Assembly: GCA_028554755.1 (NCBI GenBank)
Contig: JAPTOF010000008.1
Coordinates: 16,287,001 to 16,351,000 of the forward strand
Direction of reading: 5' to 3'
DNA from: Cordia subcordata
Lineage: Eukaryota > Streptophyta > Magnoliopsida > Boraginales > Cordiaceae
Length of the DNA: 64,000 nt
Below, piece by piece: positions 59,545 through 64,000 of the stretch (positions are counted from its first letter, which is position 1; each line of letters begins with the position of its first letter). The notes below the pieces were generated by a model that ran no database searches, had not been told where the DNA came from, and was given only the letters and a program-made list of their open reading frames with translations. The position numbers and the translations under genes were made by a program.

Positions 59545-61080
59545 TGTTAGGAATGGTGTCCTAAAGTCAGTCGTCTATCGTAGGCTTCGTACTAATTTGT
59601 ACATGAATCATCTCACTTTCAGCCTTATGTTGTATTGAACATCTTCTCCTCAATCGTTAGATCATGACGTAGTCCTTGGGATGACCTAATAGGGCTATGT
59701 GAATGAGGGATAGCTCGGTCATCCTTAAACATAGTTTGTAACCAAATGATAGATTTGATACTAGGGCATCAATTCTATCGAGCATAGGTTATAGTGCGTC
59801 ACATGAGTTGGTTATCCTTATAACCAATGGATGTGGAGACATCGGTATGACTCGCGATAAGGTGTGAAGACATGCTTATGGAACATGACTATTACGAGCA
59901 TCCTATAGTATGTACCCTACTATCAAAGGATAACTTGTGGTGCATATGGATGTCGTATTCCCTCAGACCTGAGACCGCCATAGAGACATGCGGATTCCTT
60001 CCCATATTTTGGTACTGGACAATTCGAATTTCTAATTCGGTGACGAAAGGCTACTGGGTATAGGCAAGTGCCGCGAGGTCAATGCGTAGGTCAAGATGGG
60101 ATTGACCGCTCCGGATATTAGGAGAATGATATTCTGCTTAGTCTTAATTCATTAAGACTTTGGCCAAAGCTTTCCGCATGATGTGTCACATGGTTACGTC
60201 GTGATGAGTCATGACGAGATTGGGAATTGACATGAAACAGCTAAATAGGGGTTTGACAGCTTTACCAAGCTGTTAGGGTTATTTTAGAATATCGAGGGTT
60301 ATAGGGAATCCACCATAGTGCCTAGGTTCGTTGAATATTACCTTGTAAATATTCAGCTTATCCGGACGTCAAGAACCATTGCTAGACGGTATCATCGATT
60401 AATATAAGAATAGTTCTTATATTACCGGATTAAGTTTGAACCTAGGGAGTCAAGCATATGGTCGGAAATTAGTTGAAGGATTGACCCTACTATAATAATG
60501 TTGGTCACGTTTAATTATGAATAAATGTGTTATTATTTAATTATGAACTGAATAATACTATAAGTAATTAATATTATAGATATTTAATTGAGAACTAAAT
60601 ATTATAATTACTTATTACGGGTCACAGAATAGATTTTGACTATGTCTAGCTAGCACTGGATATGGATCCAAATTAATTCATAGGCTATTATTTATAAATT
60701 AGATATGGATTTAATTTGGACTTTATTATGGATTTAGGAATTCCATTATTCTAAGCCCAAAGAGTTGGGCTTGTTGGGTTGTGGGAATGGGCTCTATGGA
60801 AAGCCCAGATCTTCCTATATAAGGAGGGTTTCTCATTATTTTTGTACAATGGTTTTAAGAAAACCTAATAGTTGTTAGAACTCTCTCCCAAAAACCCAAA
60901 AATCAAAAGCCCCCACCACAGTTTTTGATCGTGTATAAAGAGGAGAAGCTCAATGCTTCCGCAGGGTGATGTTATCAACTCGAGGATTATGAGGTAATTC
61001 TTAAACCATTCTTGAAAATTTTAATTTAGAGCTTGATCCTGCGCGTGGAAATCTGGGGAAAGTCTTCACGATTTCCAACA
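59545..61080 (+). mobile_element. 3' LTR of copia C2
   Basis: 1536 bp, TGTTAGGAATGGTG...ATTTCCAACA, preceded by AGTGGGAGAT. It is followed by TTTAC, matching CTTAC before the 5' LTR with one change. Confidence 0.9.
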
Positions 61081-61085
61081 TTTAC

Positions 61086-62143
61086 CAAGTTCTCTCCCAT
61101 CTCAGCTCGGAAGAACTTTCTTCTTTTAGGTCTCTTTCACATAGTCAAAAGCTTGACTATCTCATATACCTTTGCCAATCTAACCAAGAGTGCTAGATCG
61201 TATAAGGCAACAAGTTGATAATCAAGATGAGTGCTTGAGGAGAATGGTTGAGAATGAACAACCCGTGGTTGGAAGTCGTTGGATATCTTTAGAACGGGTT
61301 AAAGAGATTGGAGGGAGACCTAGAGATGAGAGAAATAGGGGTGAAAATGATGATGTGTTGGACAGAAATTTGGAGAGAGAGGTCGATAGAGAGCTAACAT
61401 CTTGTAGTGAGGACAAGAATGAGCTTGATAATAGTTTGGTTCTTGATGACACTTATGGTTATGTTTTAGAAGAAATAGTACCTTATCCTCTTAAGCTTTC
61501 AACGCCTTCCATTGAGTCACGTGAGCCTTCTTTTTCTTTTTGCCCCACACATTCCACACACTTGGAGGTTGAATGCCATGATCATAGCCCTTATTTGCAT
61601 TTCATGTCTATATTTAGGAAGTCTAAGGTACACATCTCCTTTGAACATTCACGCATACATGACCTAAAATCCTTTGAGTCCCTGTTGTCCCTTCCATATA
61701 TGAATGCCCCTTATAAAAAGCAAGATGGTGAAATGACACCCACTAGTAATAAATATATGGATGAATGTGAAGGGACTTTAGCTAGTGAAGGTTTAGAATC
61801 ATCCATTGGGGAAAACAAGACATCAATTTCGGAGGTTTTAGATGATAAGTCTCTTGAAGTTAAGAATCGTGATGTTGAAGAGAATAGCAACTCTAAGAAG
61901 ACACATAAAAAAGAAATTGGTGTGCTTGGAAGAATGATCTATGGGTTCTTTTGGATGTTTGATGATTCATTGATGGAAATAGAGCCCATAAGGATCGAAT
62001 CAACCCATCACAAGGAGTTAAAGCAACTTAGGCTTGAACATGTTATATCTTGTAGAGAGGAAGAATGTAGTGCTTCATCATCCGTTACCCTTGCCCTTCC
62101 TTCTCCAAGAGTCATTCTAGCCCTTCTTTCCCATTCTGTTTAG
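61086..62143 (+). pseudogene. Gypsy D2 ORF, C-terminal part (unknown protein)
   Basis: This is the continuation of the D2 ORF after copia C2. From 61086 one frame reads QVLSHLSSEELSSFRSL, stopping at about 61194. A second frame, 61190-62143, is open for 317 residues with no clear ATG at its start. That part is acidic and hydrophilic (runs of Glu/Asp/Arg, SCSEDKNELDNS), then has Ser/His/Pro-rich stretches and a short hydrophobic patch GRMIYGFFWMF. I recognise no protease, RT or integrase motif. It is most likely the variable gag-like protein of a non-autonomous gypsy element. It is longer than expected by chance in this AT-rich setting. Confidence 0.5.
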
Positions 62144-62940
62144 TCTCCTTCTTTGGAACTCACATTCGTGCCTTTATGCATAAAACATTTTCATCTAGGG
62201 TTAGAAAACACGTTTCCCATGTTGCATGCATTTGACTTATCTTTGACTCATGGGAAGGGCGTGTTCCTAGCCCTTGATTATGAAAAGAAGGCCATAGGGT
62301 GGTTAGTTAAAGAGCAAGTGGGACATGATCTTCCACATTTATGCATGACACCTTTCACACTTGCATACACATTTTCATTTGATGTTCAGAGGTGAAAGTT
62401 AGAAAAGGGTGCATTGTGCATCCATTGCCCTATCATTTGTCACATGACCCTTTTCCTTCTACTATCTGCACTTGGTTGAATATCCGACACTTTGTGCCTT
62501 GTAATTTTAAAGATGTATTGCTTTAACACTAGCACCGGGCAGGAGGCGTTAAATCTAGCGCTGCTAAAAGGCACCCTAGACATGTTTATATTTCATTTGC
62601 TTTCCTTAGTTTTCCTTATCTTTTATTTGCCAATTCTTCATACACCTTGTTTATCATTTGATGATGCCGATGAAAGCTCGCATGGCAATGCTACTAATCG
62701 TGTGCTTTGAGTGTTTATGATTTGTTAAGAGACTGGGATTAGTAGTTGAATCATTATCTATTGGCATCGAAGAGCTTCAAAGAATACAAGGTTGTATCTA
62801 TATTTTCTCCACTTGTCCTAATATATCTACCCCATCCCTACCACCTTTACTTGCTTCGTATCGTCTATTTGCTTGTTTATGCTTTTGTTCTATTTGCTTG
62901 AGGACAAGCAAAGTTTAGGTTTAAGGGTGTGGAAGTTTGG
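62144..62940 (+). other. 3' untranslated tail of gypsy D2
   Basis: A short open frame (62153-62395) may extend the ORF after a stop at 62141-62143. 'ctgctaaaaggcaccctaga' (62561) and 'cttgaggacaagcaaagttt' with 'aagggtgtgg' (62898-62934) resemble the conserved 3' tail and polypurine tract of plant Athila/Tat elements. I cannot see the expected 3' LTR start (TGATGTG) after it. Confidence 0.45.
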
Positions 62941-63640
62941 TTTTCTCCTTATATGCTTTGTATAAGGTAGATGTGCATAATGTGCTTTAAAATGTTTTAA
63001 ATTTTTTGATTTTTATGTATATTGAGTTGTTTATTTCTTGGTTGATCGTCATGTTGGCTATTTATGGTTGACTCAACTGATTGGTGAATACGAGTTGCAT
63101 TGTGGAGAGTCAATAAAGTGGATTGAAAATCAGGTCTTGGAGAAGATGCCCTTGGAAGTTGTAGGAAGTGAGGACCTTTAAGAATAACCCTTGTAGCCAC
63201 CCTATAGCTTGGTAGGAAAGAGTATTGAAAAAGGGTTGTTGATATGAGTTCCCTTCCTTGATTGGTTCGTTTTGATGTGCCAAAGCCTTCTTTTTCTTTT
63301 CTTTTTGTGTGAATACAATACAAAGCATGAAAAATCCAAAAAAATTGAAAGAGGCAAAAAGGTGCAAAAATATCAAAAAAAGGGCACCAAAAATTTTTGT
63401 GAATAACTGCATAAGTGACACAATGTCAACTTAGCACAAGCTATCCTCTATATAGATATGTGAATAAGGCTTTTTATAAGCCATTGTGTTATAGTCTTGT
63501 CTTTGAGACTTTGTGCATGTTTGGGAGGCCATGTTAGTTGACAAGGCACGAAATCTCAACACTCCAAGTGCATGCATTAGAATCCTAGGCTTGTGGTGTT
63601 TTGGCTACCCGAGAACTTTCCACAAGGTTCGAGGCCCTTT
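62941..63640. other. Unassigned, probably gypsy-derived
   Basis: No supportable gene. It has an A-rich stretch at 63330-63400 on the plus strand. The frames on the minus strand (62997-63421) look incidental. Confidence 0.5.
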
Positions 63641-64000
63641 ATGAGTAGAGAGAGGATCTGAAGAGACTTGAGGATCTCTCCACAATAGGAATGCCCTCTC
63701 ATGCTTCCTATTTCGATTGGTTTATGGGAAAACTTGTCACTTGCTGGTAGAACTAAAGCATAGGGCTTATTGGGCCGTTATGGCCTTAAATTTTGATTTG
63801 GCAAAAGCGGGTGAGTAGAGAAAGCTTGACCTAGCAAAATTGGAGAGCTTAAGTTTAAGGCATACGAGAATGCTAAGCTTTATAAGGATAAGATGAAGAG
63901 AATTCATGATAATCATATTCTTAAGAAATCATTCTCTCCCTTCAATAAAGTTTGGTTGTTTAACTCACGTTTAAAGCTCTTTCCAGGTAAGCTTAAGTCA
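63641..64000 (+). pseudogene. Athila-like gypsy integrase C-terminus, cut by window edge
   Basis: Reads LVYGKTCHLLVELKHRAYWA (63718-63777), then NFDLAKAGE followed by an in-frame TAG at about 63818. After a one-base shift near 63855 it reads [20 protein letters not shown] and [13 protein letters not shown] up to the end. This is the conserved C-terminal part of Athila-type integrase. Upstream (63640-63717) PSHASYFDWF-like traces continue it. It is a separate gypsy fragment or the far side of a rearranged one; it is not functional. Confidence 0.85.

Larger units (their letters stand above)
46181..61080 (+). mobile_element. Full-length copia element C2 (family C) carrying a pararetrovirus insertion
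   Basis: 5' LTR 46181-47503, PBS 47505-47516, a very long leader containing about 6 kb of pararetrovirus (49192-55165), decayed gag-pol 56430-59540, purine-rich tract AGTGGGAGAT, 3' LTR 59545-61080. The five bases before and after are CTTAC and TTTAC, a target duplication with one C/T difference. It sits inside the D2 gypsy ORF. The two LTRs are alike, with several hundred bases in a row identical. Confidence 0.9.

Overview
This is a piece of an angiosperm nuclear genome, most likely a eudicot; the sequence alone does not name the species. It is AT-rich and dominated by nested, mostly dead LTR retrotransposons. It holds one intact host gene, and all nine of that gene's introns within the coding part are GT-AG. 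I see no bacterial or organellar genes, CRISPR array or operon.

Layout. 1-7.8 kb: the 3' end of a Ty1/copia element (family A) sits in the 5' LTR of an Athila-like Ty3/gypsy element (LTR type D), whose gag, protease and RT remains follow. 7.8-13.6 kb: minus-strand remnants. These are a family-B LTR with its polypurine tract, a gypsy leader with gag start and PBS, and a broken family-A LTR carrying a complete type-D solo LTR (TSD TTTTC). 14.7-16.1 kb: a family-B solo LTR (TSD ATACA). 17.7-24.5 kb, minus strand: a 10-exon, 393-residue GT14 glycosyltransferase gene (Core-2/I-branching family), with a LINE fragment in intron 5 and a probable 5'-UTR intron. 26.3-27.4 kb: a LINE ORF1 remnant.

28-64 kb is one nested stack. 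Copia family C copy 1 (C1, from 27993) is cut at 32823 by gypsy D2 (5' LTR starts 32824). D2's 5' LTR is split by full-length copia A2 (33119-43807, TSD GTTTT), which itself contains an inverted solo LTR of its own family (36354-38171, TSD GGCCA). D2's body is split by full-length copia C2 (46181-61080, TSD CTTAC/TTTAC). C2's leader contains about 6 kb of endogenous pararetrovirus (Caulimoviridae, florendovirus-like, minus strand, 49192-55165) bordered by an approximately 100-bp direct duplication. The right edge (63.7-64 kb) is an Athila-type integrase C-terminus.

The best leads are the pararetrovirus with its long flanking duplication and missing movement-protein region, the roughly 70-bp hairpin-forming tandem repeats and the antisense tRNA-Leu-like segment shared by both family-C leaders, and a GCCGGTCGACC-type motif shared by unrelated LTR families. 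I found no clearly new multi-gene system. All coordinates were read by eye; similarity statements come from direct comparison inside the window and from family knowledge.
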